Shown: piece after piece, positions 1-11,370 of the stretch
How positions within the stretch are numbered: position 1 is the first letter of the stretch
Layout: each line of letters starts with the position of its first letter
NCBI GenBank assembly: GCA_018806985.1
Contig: JADANN010000357.1
Span: 62,001 to 126,000 of the forward strand
Length of the DNA: 64,000 nucleotides
Direction: 5' to 3'
From: Angiostrongylus vasorum
Taxonomy: Eukaryota; Nematoda; Chromadorea; Rhabditida; Metastrongylidae
The notes under the pieces: generated by a model
Told to the model about the DNA's origin: nothing
Database searches by the model: none
The model's input: the letters and a program-made list of their open reading frames with translations, nothing else
Program-made: the position numbers and the translations under genes

Positions 1-634
1 ATGTGTAAAGCCAATGTTTATATCCTTTCAAACAGGTCATTTACTAATGTGGAGAAAAATCTGGGCTTTGCTTGTACTGAGAGCTATTGAACCAACACTC
101 TTTCACAGCGGTTACTACGTCACAAAGAATTTCATTTCGACGCGACGAAAATATGGTGGACTTTAACTTAGGTACGATAGGCTAGCATACAAGTTGTTGG
201 GACGTTTCGGTTGAATAGCTTGCAAAGAAGAATAAACTCTGGATAGAACAACAGTGGCATTTGGGCTGTAAAACTTGAAGTAGAAGCGTGTAGCAGGAGA
301 AGTTAGATAGGTGTCAAGTGATTAAAATGCGCACTTGCTGGTGTCCTGTAATGAAATTCGAGCGAAACTCACCGACCGCTTAACATCAAAGGCAAGCATA
401 TTTACTTAAGAGTTGCCTGGCAAAGCACGTCGTGTATTTTCTACATATATCATTAATAGTGTCAGTAACTCTTAACGATGTTATGTTTTTACGATACCGC
501 TTCATTAGGAAAGAATGTAGGAAATGTCTTTCTGTTTAGTCCTTTCACTTCAACTAGTCCTACGGTCACTAATTCTTTTCTTCTCGCCCTGTTTGCTGTC
601 ACCAGCAAAATCAAAAAGAGAAAACCGCATTTCA
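1..634. other. No recognised gene or repeat
   Basis: AT-rich sequence. The short open frames here show no domain, signal peptide or match to any other part of the window. I see no feature that can be supported. Confidence 0.5.
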
Positions 635-740
635 GATGGCAATGGAGAGACAGGCGGAACAAAGGGACCCGCTTGATGGGATGGTGAACGCGTTGGCCCC
701 CGAAAGGATGATGGAGCGTTCGTTATTACGTGAGGTACCA
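635..740 (-). repeat. Foldback-family fragment (tRNA-like core)
   Basis: This fragment matches the core of the foldback repeat seen complete at 40.5 and 42.8 kb. It holds the run that reads as ggtgaacgcgtt followed by the cgaaagg and gcgttcgtta blocks. No inverted termini are preserved. Orientation is defined relative to the copy at 24.1 kb. Confidence 0.5.
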
Positions 741-2421
741 TATCCGAACAATAGAGGAATAGAGGGACTCCCGAGCCAATGGGACATGACCGAATCGAGG
801 TCCATGTCTGTGCGCTACGGAACAACTCTACTCTGACAGACTCGAAAATTTGGAAACGTGGAATTTTTTTCTCGAATAGCTCCCTGATTACGGTGCCGTG
901 TTGAAAGTGCAAGGAAAACTTTGCGGCGAGAATGCTCATTGTCAGCAATTTATTAAAAATAATACGAAGGTGTTTAATCAGCATTCTACATCGTTCATAA
1001 AAAAATTCATAAAATGGCCGACGACTCCACGTCGCCGACTACGTTTTGACTTCGAATGCAGAAGTAGAAAAACTCTGAAACACGAAGTACGTACCGTGGA
1101 CTTCTCATTACATACCGAAATTAAGTGGAAGGTTCATCTTCACCACCTGCTAACGCTGCTCGCATGATGGCGAAAATCTCTTACTGAATTCTTTTAAACA
1201 TTTTTTCGTGACCAGTCCAGAAATATTTTTAAAAAGCATCAAAAGCCAAGTAATTATCAGCTAGGCAAGCCACTGAGTGAGTTCACGGTTAATCACTGGA
1301 GAAAATTTTGGAAAATACGTAAACATTCATTGTTCGTCATTAAAAACAATTCTAATATTTAACAAAACGGTGGAGAAAGTAGAATTATAAGTCAGATAAA
1401 GTAATCGTTTCGCTATACAGAGTGGACGAATAGAAAATTTTGTTTTCGTCCACGCGAAGGAGAGGGAAATGTGAGACTCAGGCGAGGCCCATAAACATTA
1501 GCTTTTTTTTAGAAACTCGGAACATTTAAAAAGGTGGAAAAGGAAGTAGCTCAGTATCCGTACGATAAGCTTCTTAAAGAACGTCCAGTACTTTTCTCAA
1601 TTTAATCGACTCTCGGTCCCATCAAACTACGGTATACTGGCGCGGTCCGATAACACTTAGTGCTCTGCAGAAGTTATTTTCCACTATGCTGTACTTGGAT
1701 CCATCAGTGGAATTTTAACGATGATTTTCTTCAGCTATCAAGCCGCTTTACAATCAAAGTAAAAGACCTCGTAACTTTGCTTCTTCAAATGGAGATTGAG
1801 AGAAGCTAAACAAATGTGATTTTCACTGTTTAGGAATTTGCTGTTAAGAAAACATTGCATACCGAATGTTGTGCTTCTTTCTTGTCAACCGATGCAGCAG
1901 TACCTAGATTTCCTCCTTAAAAGTGCATCTTTAACGACGCTACTTCGTCGACTCTGCGTTTACTTGTTTCTGAGAAGTAGAAATTTAACGTCTCCATAAT
2001 AAAAATAACATATGCAAAACCCCATTTAAACTAAGCAGCCAAAAATCAGCGCACTCGATGAATTATTTTTTATGCAATCGCCTTCACGTCCATCGTTCCC
2101 TTTCATACCACATTCGCCTATTTCCATTTACCGCAGAATAGCAGAGTCCCCAGTGCCAGCAGTGCCGACCGTAGGCATAATGAGGATTCGAAGAATTTTT
2201 GCTTTAAATCAAGCAGTTTTGGAGTACGTGAAACTCTGGGAAAAAAAACTCCCAAAATGCCTGTCCTACGGCTCCGCCGACACACAAATGCTTAATGTAT
2301 ACCGCATTGCTTATTTCTGTAAGGAAAACGGCAAATTTTACCCTTAATTGAAGCTTTCACTAAAAACTACTTTTCATATGTTTTCGGAGATGATTCTTAA
2401 AAAAAAACCAGTTTAGGAAGC
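741..2421. other. No recognised gene or repeat
   Basis: AT-rich, with short open frames only. No protein family, LTR, SINE or foldback signature was recognised. The stretch could hold regulatory sequence for the family A copy that follows, but nothing specific is visible. Confidence 0.4.
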
Positions 2422-2639
2422 ATGGCCACTGTTCCAGCACGTACGTTGCTGCTTTCTCTTCTCACCATCACCACAGTGTTGGGATGTGGTCCAGGAGGGC
2501 CAAGTATTAATTAGGATATAGTTTGTAAACATTGAATATAAACGTAAACGGCATCGCAATAACTAACATATATATATAATAAGTAATAACGAATGACAGC
2601 ACAAATACAATGATAAGTGTAATATATCTCGTTTCATTG

Positions 2640-2944
2640 ACAATCTAATACTAGATTGCTACCAAATATTTATTCGGCTAATGTTCCCTACGTCTTCGTC
2701 TTCCTCAGAGCCCGTGACTCAGAGTCAATGTTCTACAGTCGCCTTTCTTCTCCATATGGTCTCTTCGTTTGTGGTATGGAGTCGGACCTTCTTCATAGGA
2801 GCACTATTCGATTGAGATAACCTCTCCCGGCAGATCTCCTTTACAGAGGACCGTCGTCGTTGAATATATGTGCCTAATAATTTGCTTTTCAATAGATAAT
2901 CCATCCTGCTGTTGTTGGTACTAGATAAGGTCGCACGTAAAAAA
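2640..2944 (-). repeat. Retrozyme-like short repeat Rz-1
   Basis: This is a minus-strand copy of the roughly 300-bp repeat also found at 7.7, 10.8, 11.7 and 14.3 kb. Shared blocks are ggatggattatctattg near 2890-2910 (read on minus) and the terminal block with ctctgaggaagacgaag near 2695-2712, then attagccgaataaa. The terminal block resembles a degenerate hammerhead core. It lies in intron 1 of A1. Confidence 0.6.
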
Positions 2945-3222
2945 GGATGAAGGATAAAGCTGTCGGTGTTGATCAATCCCTGAGAAATGCGCCACGCATT
3001 GGTCTTCATTAAGCATCGTTTGAAGGTGATTGAATCCACATCTGGCCTTTCCAATGACTCGCAGTGGCCTACCGTTCTATCGAGGCACTACTGCTATCCT
3101 ACCAAAAAGTCTGGTTCCAATTTGCCGACCCGGAAGGGGACGGAGTGTTTGGAGGGCCATGGACGCAAGGATTGATCTCATGTGTGTTTGCAGGGGGCCT
3201 CGGACAAATTACGCCACACGGG
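2945..3222 (-). repeat. tRNA-headed SINE copy
   Basis: Minus-strand copy of the SINE whose head reads cgtgtggcgcagtgg in the copy at 43.6 kb. The head is at the right end (acgccacacggg, near 3210). The body block aagtctggttccaatttg is at 3108-3125, and the tail, with atgcgtggcgcat-like sequence and ttgatcaac, lies at about 2970-3000. The A-box-like gtggcgcagtgg suggests derivation from a tRNA. Divergence is moderate. Confidence 0.7.
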
Positions 3223-4220
3223 TCCTTGCGCTTAGCGAAGTAATATCACCTTAGATATTATTGTCGTAATATCACTAATCATTTATACCGAGACTAAATA
3301 AAAGTCAGTTTCTAAAGAACAAATATAATAGCAATTAATAAAAAGTAATGGCACAAACATAACAAATAATGTGGATGATAACTTTAGGCCTATGCATCTT
3401 AAAGCCTAAATTTATGAGCCTGAAGTCCATGTTAGCATCTCCAATACTCTATCCCACTCAAGAAGGGTCGGAATACCCTAGTGCCATATCTTTAAAAGAA
3501 ACACTTTGTCCTAGAAGATGCCGAAACACTTTTTAAATAGTACGAGTAATATGAGGATTGAATGCCGAGGTGTAGCTATCGCTATTTCTTTATATGCTTG
3601 TCAGTTATATCATTTACAGGTTTAACAAAACTTTTTAATTCCAGCCTCTATTTCCATATCCATTTGAAGACTGGAGTTTTGTTTCGGTTTTTATTTATTC
3701 ACTAGAAAGCCCGTGAAATTCAGCTACAATGAACTCAAGGACCTTCAACATTACCGGCTTCACCCTGCCGGTACAGATGGTTGTCTTAACGGCAGCTGGT
3801 GCAGCTGCTCGGGTCCCCGGTATTGCACCGACTGCAGGGGGCAGCCAGTGGATTTGTGATGAGAATTGTAATGCAAGCAGTGAGTTCTCATATCTTTGGT
3901 AGGTTTAATGAACGGATTTTTTAAAGGACTCGTTAGGATTGTGGTTTTTGGGCAATTTCTATGGCTTTGGGCAATTTATATTGGAAACCTCAACTTAAAT
4001 GCTACCTCTTTGTGAGAACTCTGTCCTTCAGGTGTTTGATGTTCTCGAACGACAGAGTCGCGCCGCTGGCCTCTCCGATCCTATAATCCAAATCATTTTG
4101 GGTCAAACCAACCACTGGAGAGGAAAGGCGTAGAAGTTAACCCGTTGACCTTGCAGCAGCGATTCAGAGTGCGTTTCGAACATTTAAGGTCCGTTTGGCA
4201 GATTCAATATGTGAAATGGG

Positions 4221-5101
4221 TGTAAGGGCTCACAGCAGAAGAATATGAAGAGCGTTCGAGGGAGTGAGCAAAAGTGGAGAACTGTTTGTAAGGTACTTTC
4301 AAACTCGGGTAATCAAACCTTTATCCGTATATACATACTATTTACACGACAATGCAATGAGATTTGCAATGTGTGTACAATAAACTACAAGTGAGGTGGT
4401 TCAGTGGGTTTTTTACTTAATGAAATGCATTGACAATAGTGCATGCACCAATGTAACGGCTCACAGCGCAAGAATATGAAGAGCGTTCGAGGGAGTGAGT
4501 AAGATTGGAGAATGTTTGTGAGGTACCTGTGAGTAGTGAAAGTATTTAACTTCTCTCAGCACACACAACGTAGTTACACGAAAATCAGCGATAACGTATC
4601 AGCAACGCAGGAGTTAAGGATTACACTTAATCTCATTACGAGCTAAGCAAATGATTCCGTAAAGAAAGATGCAGCAAGAGGGAGATAATGATAGAGATGT
4701 CTGTAAGGTACCTGTGAGCAATGAAAAATATTTAACTTATGTTAACACACACAATGCAGTTACACGAGAATCAACGATAACGTTGTTGTATCAGCAATGC
4801 AAGAGCTAAAGATTACACTTCATTTCATTACGACCTAAGAAGATGAATCCGCAAGGAAAGATCCAGCATGAAGGAGACAATGATGGAGTTGGCGACGGCG
4901 CTCTCCAATGCGTCGCTGGGCCAAATGAGGGTGCTAGAGTGCGTGGCTACGTACCAGCGAGCGGAGTGCCCTATTGGCCAGAACGGGACATAGACGCAGG
5001 GTACGCACGCGGCGTTGTAGCAACGCGGTCTCCATCGACGCATAGAATGTATTAGTTAGGCAGATAGAGAATTTCTCTATCTGATAGAGGAATTCTCTAT
5101 A
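4221..5101 (-). mobile_element. BEL/Pao long-form LTR (3' LTR of a truncated element)
   Basis: The sequence begins tgtaagggctcacagc and ends ctctctata-like at 5101. It matches 44786-45670 along its length, including two internal duplications. One is a 240-bp unit beginning with a second tgtaacggctcacag at about 4456. The other is a repeat of the ggtacctgtgagcaatgaaa block at about 4520 and 4708. It continues into 130 bp of BEL internal sequence, so it is the 3' LTR of an element read on the minus strand that lost its body. Confidence 0.75.
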
Positions 5102-5232
5102 GTCCCCCCACCACTATAGGTGTGTGCTAAACGGTGACTGATGTTGTAGATTGAGAGGGGGCCTCGTGGTCGAAGGTTACAGTAGTGGCTCGATGATTCG
5201 CGTACTTAACCGTTTACTTCGGGATAATTTTT
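5102..5232 (-). mobile_element. BEL/Pao internal 3' fragment
   Basis: Starts with the polypurine-tract complement gtccccccac. It matches the sequence next to the LTR at 45671-45800 (gtggtcgaaggttacagt, cgatgattcg). Similarity stops near 5232, where R1-type sequence begins, which marks a truncation breakpoint. Confidence 0.65.
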
Positions 5233-5239
5233 TTTGTGA

Positions 5240-6850
5240 AGCAGTCAGTTTTCCTTGCCAGAAACACCAATGCGAAAACATTGTTGATCCTTACTAGAAT
5301 AAGAATTTCGCCAAACCGTATTCAGTTCGACTTCGGCATTTTCGCTATCAGATGACAGCAGAACTTGATCATTCACCTCAGATGATTGCTATATGGCACA
5401 GTTGACAGTAGTAGATTGAACCATTTCATGGAACGGAATTACTATTCAGAAGAAGACGTTTCGAACGTCCTTATTCTGAAAGACATTCTGCTAACGGATC
5501 CACCATGAATAAACAGGAATTATTCTGGAAAGCATTTGGACTTTCCATACGACTCACTTTTCCAATACCAACATTTTATTGTCAATTCTACGACTCTAAA
5601 TTTAAGACGTTATGTTTCCAGAGCTCGGATGGCAAGTCAGAAGCGCCACCCCCGCTGGATCATCGTCGTTATGTTTATGAGACTTTTACGAACAGTGAAC
5701 AAAGCTGAACAAGCCATTTCGAATCGTTTTAATTGAATTGCACAGCGACGAACAGTTTCACGACAGACTACTGTTTCGCTTTCAATGCGTTGCTTTCATT
5801 TGCAACCGAAGATCAAGGGAATAGGAAAAAGCCATTAGATTACAAAGTTTTCAATTGAGATTTTTGTGAGTACTTCGTCTTACTTCCAATCCAAAGTTTT
5901 TATCACATTTTGCCAGTACTTTAATGCAGTAAACAACAAGGCGGTGAACGGTGATTTTTTTCATGTAGTGTGGTCCCTTTTTATCACGGTCAACCATAAC
6001 GGAATCCAATTCTCTTTTTGCGGACAAACCCCACCACTAGCGTGTGAATGCATTGTGAAAGGTTGTTAATGAGTTTTATGGCATGCCGTTAAGAGCAAGA
6101 GGCACCATGTTTTTGAATCAGGGTTACTGCTTCCATTTTGCTAAAATGCTACAATTCTGTGAAACACCTTGTTTCATGGAGATCTTTGTCGTTTTAATGT
6201 AAAATCGTTGTTCTCAAAATTAAAATGCGAGTAGAAAACAAGGGAGGGAACGGGAAAGCATTTCAGGAGGCCTGGCCTGAAAACCTTTTCACATTGATCT
6301 AGTAAAATTTTCCCTGAATCGAATCTTTGTTCAGTTTTATAGTCAATATAAAATCTTCAACGCTCTTAATGGAAGGATTACGAACCTTACCCCCTAATGG
6401 TAAAACCTTAAGGGCCGTAGTTTTTAACTTGCAATACAACGCTCCTGCTCACTTCAGCGCCACTAACTCTACGAGATTGTGAGCAACGACAAATTTTTTC
6501 TAGATTTATTAAAATCCTTCCGATGAGTTTATAGTTGTGGCATACAAGATTTCTCGAACTGTCAGTGAAAGCCAGGGAATGAGCTTTAAATTAATAATGA
6601 TTCCATAACTGTCTAACTTAAGAACCTAAATTCTTCAATTTGCGTAGACTCATTTTTCCATAATTGTCGAGCGATGAGCCCTAACGGAAAGATCACAAAG
6701 CACATCAGCGGATTAATGGAGCCTTGTTCATTAATGATCACCTCACTGTTTAAATAACCGATGCAACAACGATGGGCTGTAGTTCGTAATCAGAGTGAAG
6801 CAAACAACAGATACATATTCGCTAAGTAGATTTTACATATATACATACTT
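5240..6850 (+). repeat. Unclassified repeat R1 copy
   Basis: This copy is collinear with 15.9-17.9 kb. Shared blocks include agaataagaatttc near 5300, agatgacagcagaactt near 5350, tccagagc.cggatg near 5620, ttttaattgaattg near 5730, aaggattacgaacctta near 6375 and gcaaacaacagatacat near 6800. I recognise no protein motif and the frames are broken throughout. It could be a decayed DNA transposon or a retrogene-derived block. Confidence 0.55.
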
Positions 6851-6879
6851 GTCTGAGAGGATAACAGCACTGGCTTAAT

Positions 6880-7695
6880 ACATGTGTAGGCCATCGCGAG
6901 TCATCGAGTTATTAAGTCAGTATGTAACGGTTCACAGCACAAGAGTATGAAGAGCGTTCGAGGGAGCGAATAATAGAGGAGAGCCGTTTGTAAAGTACCT
7001 GAAACTTGGGTAATTAAACCTTCATTTGCATATACATACTATTTACACAACAATGCAATGAGGTTATGCACAACAAACTACAAATAAGGTGGTTCAGTGG
7101 GTTTCTTTTTCTTTCTAATAAAATGCCTTAACGATAATGCATGCACCAATGTAACGGCTCACAGCACAAGAGCACGAAGAGCGCTCGAGGGAGCGAATAA
7201 TAGTGGAGAGCCGTTTGTAAAGTACCTATGAACGATGAGAGCATCGAACTCATGTCAACACATATGCGAAAATCAACGATAACGTTAACGTAATAACAAT
7301 GCAAGAGCTACCGATTACAATTCTTATCACTACGACCTAAGCAAATGGATCTGTAAGGAAAGATCAATCGGGAGAGGGGCAATGATGGAGCTGGCGACGG
7401 CACTCACCAAGGCGTCGCCGGGCCAAATGCCGGTGGCGGTAGGCATGGCTGCGTCCCAGTGAGCGGCTTGCCCATTGGCCAGAACTGGACATAGACGCAG
7501 GGTACGCACACGTCGTTGTACTAACGCGATCTCCATCGACCCATAGGGATGCATTGATTAGGTAGGTAGAGAATTTTATATCTGACAGAGGAATTCTCGA
7601 TACAGTAAAGAGCAAATTTGCATAGAATCACCTCTAACGATACCTATTGAAGTCGAATGCATGGCGCATCTCTCAGAGATTGATCAACGCTGGGA
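6880..7695 (+). repeat. SINE split by a BEL solo LTR
   Basis: The left part (taggccatcgcgagtcat, 6890-6907) and right part (aagtcgaatgcatggcgcat, 7650-7669, then ttgatcaacgctgggag) are two halves of one plus-strand SINE copy. The halves are separated by the solo LTR at 6923-7602. The intact order can be seen at 44.1 kb. Confidence 0.7.
6923..7602 (-). mobile_element. BEL/Pao solo LTR with 5-bp target duplication
   Basis: Begins TGTAACGG and ends TCTCGATA. It is flanked by CAGTA at 6918-6922 and again at 7603-7607, the target duplication expected for LTR integration. It contains the extra 240-bp terminal unit, since a second tgtaacggctcacag starts near 7151. It lacks the additional 185-bp duplication seen at 4.5 and 45.1 kb. 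It has no coding sequence. The flanking duplication fixes the true ends of this LTR family. Confidence 0.8.
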
Positions 7696-7734
7696 GATTT
7701 ATGCCTTATCTTGTCACTACTCAACAACTATTTT

Positions 7735-8090
7735 TTTATTATTAGGCAGACACAAGACTGATGAACAATTTGATTCGGCTGACGTTTCCATGTCCTCGTT
7801 CTAGTCAGGGCAGATGGCCCATGTTCATGAATGCAGCAGTTCGAAAGCTCGAAGTGGTGTCTTCGCCGTCGCATCTTCGTAGTATCCCTGGTGTCATCAC
7901 CATCTAACCTACTGATAACAAGGATTTCTGAAGCATAGATTGTCTGAACAAGACAAGTTGTCACTACCGGTCCATCACTATCTCAGCAATAGCCGTCTCG
8001 TAAAAAAAAGAGCATCGCCGGATAGAATGGTCTGCTTTAAGCGGTGCATCATGGAACAAGATCCCACTCTATGTGAAAAAAAAGACACCA
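7735..8090 (-). repeat. Retrozyme-like short repeat Rz-2
   Basis: Minus-strand relative of the 10.8-kb repeat. The terminal block with aatttgattcggctgacgttt lies at 7768-7788, and the inner block near 8020-8045 corresponds to the gagcgtcgctg and tataaaa region of the other copies. The hammerhead-like core is degenerate (CTGACTAGA in place of CTGANGA). Confidence 0.5.
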
Positions 8091-8101
8091 AATCGAGAGT
8101 A

Positions 8102-8370
8102 TGAAGCTCAGGTGAAAGTAAACGAGTACAAGTAACCATTACCGTTCTGGTATCAAGCAAGTCGCATGGTGGCAAACCTTCTTGTCTTCCACTAGGACGA
8201 CAGCTGCTTTTTGATGACGACCTAGGGAAGGCTTCGACTAGGCTGACCTCGGAACTTCACGGAACCGCAATGCCTAAACCAACAAATAACCGAAGACTGG
8301 AAATCACGCTAGGAACTGTACATGCATTGATTACTGGCCGTCCAAGTAAATACTCACGCATCCCAATGCT
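8102..8370 (+). repeat. Inverted-pair repeat, left arm
   Basis: Matches the plus strand of 34785-35020: ctggtatcaa.caagtcgcatggtgg near 8144-8170, a gacgacct block near 8217, ctaaaccaac near 8273, and actggccgtccaagta near 8332. A second copy in opposite orientation lies at 8585-8998. The pair could form a long imperfect hairpin. Confidence 0.6.
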
Positions 8371-8584
8371 CTATCTTCTACAAGTTTATTTTTGGCCAGT
8401 TGAGAGAGATGTGGGGATTTTTTTTCCAGCTATGGACCTGGGAAATATTTTGCGGCCACTTTTTTACGTAAAAACTTTTTAATCAGTGGGTAATGCTAAC
8501 ATTAACTCTTTACCACATTATGAACTCTGTTTCACATGTTTTTTCATATGAAGGTATTCACTGAACACATTTCTGGTTCAATAG

Positions 8585-8998
8585 TTTGTATATATGATAC
8601 TTGAGACTTGAATGGCCCGTTTCCATTGGTTGTGCGGACCGCTGCACAATCTAAATTTTTTCGAGATTTGCTGGTTAAACCATTGTGGTTTCCTTGAATA
8701 CCGAGATCAGCCCGGCCAAAGTCTGCTTGAGGTCTTCACCACCACAGGCAGTCGGAGCCGTTTTGGATCAGGGAGAGAATTGCCGCCAAGCGACTTTCAC
8801 ACCAGGACGATGGTGGATTTTGGTATTGGTTTACTCTTGGCTAAGCTTAGTGGTGAAAACGCTAGACTCCTTCTTAGCTTGGGAGACGTTGCCAGAGAAT
8901 GAATTCACCGCTGTGCATCGCAGTACCACACACAGGAGCACCTCCTAGCCACGATGAGGCAGTGAACAGCTGGGAGATTAATGCTATAAAAGTTTAGG
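8585..8998 (-). repeat. Inverted-pair repeat, right arm
   Basis: Opposite-orientation copy of the repeat at 34617-35030. The two share a reading that translates similarly (EICWLxHCxFLE, TTTGSRS, GIGLLLA), but the frame is probably a by-product of the repeat and not a gene. Matching blocks include catgatgaggca-type sequence near 8955 and gaatggcccg near 8609. Confidence 0.6.
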
Positions 8999-9058
8999 CG
9001 GAAAAAGTTCACATAAATGCATAATATACTCCAACAGCTTCACATCTTATCCTGCGTT

Positions 9059-10220
9059 TCAGTTGACGGTCGAAAGTGCGGTGGAGAAGTTCGTTCCAAA
9101 TGCCTCAATGCCAACATACGAGCCGCTCTGTTCACCACACCTTGCCACATCGCTGTTGACCAATTCGCCGTGATTATGTTTGTGGTCTACACAGAATCTT
9201 TTTCGTATCGAAAATGTATGAAAAAGAATAAAGATCTTACCAAGAGCGTTCCTGAAATTGTCAAGTGCGTAGGGGGGAATAGCTTCGATATTCATGGGCA
9301 TACCTAGACGACACATCAGCATCCATCATTCCTCCGCATATGGAGGTCACCGTATTGCCGACGACGATGCAGTGAGGCACCAGCCGCGTTCAACTGTGAG
9401 CAATTTTTTCAATCAACGGTTCGTTTCCTCGAGATGTCTCAAAAAATGCTAGAATTAGTTTTCGTCAGTGATCCTCTGATCTTCTTTACTTGTATAAAAG
9501 TACCGCAATAAATATTCAAATAATCTCTGATACTCATCTGAAATGTGGAACTTCTTCGATAGCAGAAACTCTTTTAATAAAAAGCATTGCAATTCGAAAA
9601 GAGACTAGAATTTCTTATTAGTTCGTTGGTTTCTTCCAGCTTCTTACTATATTGCCGTAGCAAATGCGTACAGTCCTAACTAAACTCTTCAGATTTCTCG
9701 CTAGAAGTGAAAATAATTTATTTGTTAGAGGGCTGCAGAATCGAAATGGTGAAATTTGAGCATTCCATCGTGTTCGTGATTTCTTGGAGAACATTTCATC
9801 TCCCTCATTTCCCTCTTCAAGTTCAGCACCCTCAGGAGAATTCACCATTTCTGCTCAAAAAAAAATGGTTCTAAATCTTAACGATGTTCTTTCACGTTTA
9901 CGTCATTTTGCGTAGGAAGGATAACATGACGTCAAGTGATGCCAGGGTTAACCTTGACAGTCTCGTACGTACGCTATTGGTGAATTTTTTACACGATAAG
10001 ACATCACGTGTTGCACGGATCGCACCATTTCCTAAATTTTCTTCGTTTTCGCTCATCCATCGTCGACAAAGCTCTTCAAATTTTCTTATAGTTTCGATTG
10101 TTGTTTGACGACTACTGTTCCTCTATCTGAATGTCGCTGAATACTGGCTGAGTCGTTTCTACTTCGCATTGTTGGATAGCTTTACTAGACCGTTTTTCAT
10201 TGGATGTGAAGGTTGAAAAA
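9059..10220 (-). pseudogene. Family B secreted protein, copy B1 (frameshifted)
   Basis: The last exon (9059-9186) ends NxxAAxxTVN-stop, and a short intron (9187-9240, 54 bp, gtaag to gtag) precedes it. The penultimate exon (9241-9393) carries PHCIVVGNTVTS, then a shifted MCRLG...IEAIPP frame, then an HLTISGTL-like frame. Two compensating indels are implied, one in the C run near 9272. An upstream exon (ORF 9618-9848) carries the family block SPLTNKLFSL after an acidic stretch. A further conserved block (ETTQPVFSDI) lies at 10120-10210. Frameshifts make an intact product unlikely. Function is unknown. Confidence 0.65.
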
Positions 10221-10797
10221 AGTTGCAATTTATTTAAACACCGTTATGCCACATTTGTAAACACTCTTAATTGATAATGAAAGTGAAGAACTCACAATTC
10301 ATATTTGCTGCTCCATCAGCAGTAATTTGCTCGCATTGCAATGGAGTATAGTCGATCCGAACAGTGAGCTGACCCAAAATTATTTCGTTTATGACATCAG
10401 AGAGGCCAGCGCTACGTTGTTCACTACCTGGTAGGGGTTTATATGGTTTTCAAATTACACTGAGCTATAATGGAAAACTTTGTTGAAACAAAAACGCTCA
10501 CCAAGTGTCTGAAAAATTAAATTTACTTTCTACAATCTTACGGAAATCGCGGAAGAAGAACTAGAAATTCAAGAGCTGTGAACTCACCGCTTGCACTACA
10601 ATATGTGACACAAATGTCCGAGCTCACTCCATGCTAGTTGCAATGGCAGGAAACCGCGTGGGAAGAGTAGGGTTTGTCGAGTAGGCCATGGCCGGTGGCA
10701 AGGTAAAACCGGTTATGCTGAAGGTTCTCGTACTTGCTGCAACGAAATTCCGTACTTCCGTTGTGAAAAATTAAAAACTAAATAATTCTTGGTAACA

Positions 10798-11090
10798 AAA
10801 TACCGGATGCTGCTGGGTGGATTGTCTGTTGAAACACAAATTATCATCAATTAATATTCATACTAACAACAACCGCTTTGTATAAAAGAGCGTCGCTGAG
10901 TGTGTTCGGCTCATTCGAGATGATCAACAGCGGAACATCTTGTTTGATGCTGGACGAAGACCCCGCATCGAAAAGAGCAACAACTGTGGACCATCGACAA
11001 GGATCATCGGCTCTGATGGAGACGGAGACGTCGAAACGTCAGCCGAATAAAACACTGGTATCAACCTTGTGTAATCTTAACAGCATAAAA
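10798..11090 (+). repeat. Retrozyme-like short repeat Rz-3 in an intron
   Basis: One of two closely spaced plus-strand copies (the other at 11725). Shared blocks are ggtggattgtctgttgaaa near 10815, aacaacaaccgct near 10866, tataaaa.agcgtcgctg near 10880, and the terminal block ggctctgatggagacgg near 11009. The terminal block has stem I CGGCT/AGCCG, a GACG-GAGA-CGTC stem-loop, then GAAACGTC: a near-complete hammerhead with one extra base in the CTGANGA box. Confidence 0.65.
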
Positions 11091-11274
11091 AAATGTTGGT
11101 TATTATAGCACCGAGGTTAAATAACGGTCGATTTCAGAATTAAATAATTTTTGTTCGATGTATTTTCTTAGCATTTTTTCATCTGCTATTTAAAATTAAA
11201 AAAACCTTACACCAAACGGCTTGTCTTAAGGGGGTTCCTGAAAAGTGGTAAAGTGTAAAATGCACTTACTCTGC

Positions 11275-11370
11275 GGTCTAGAGTCTTGCCGGTATCTCGG
11301 CATCATTTTGGTTGTATTTCACAAAATATCCTAACGTGAAAAATTGTAGTAGGCAGCAAATGACTAGTTT
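11275..11370 (+). repeat. Foldback-family right-end fragment
   Basis: Contains ggtatctcggcatcatt, ttggttgtatttcac and aattgtagtaggcag, the outer terminal sequence of the foldback family (compare 43.5 kb). It lies in intron 1 of A2. Confidence 0.55.

Larger units (their letters stand above)
2422..4133 (+). pseudogene. Family A secreted protein, copy A1 (frameshifted)
   Basis: Exon 1 (2422-2503) encodes a signal peptide (MATVPARTLLLSLL, then an ITTVLG cleavage region) and then a Cys-Gly-Pro start. It ends in phase 1 before a GT donor. Exon 2 (3724-3879) follows a CAG acceptor and carries the family core RTFNITGFTLP. Exon 3 (4032-4133) follows TTCAG and carries the second core (GLSDPIIQIILGQ) before an early TAG. 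In exon 2 a run of five G near 3836 puts the downstream frame out by one; removing one G restores the family ending VMQA before the gtgagt donor. The C-terminus is also shorter than in A3. Intron 1 holds a retrozyme-like repeat and a SINE. The function is unknown. I do not recognise a named family, only a paralogous set inside this window. Confidence 0.75.

Noticed and set aside
550..984. 144-codon minus-strand frame
   Set aside because: It runs through a foldback fragment, shows no domain, and has no homologue elsewhere in the window.
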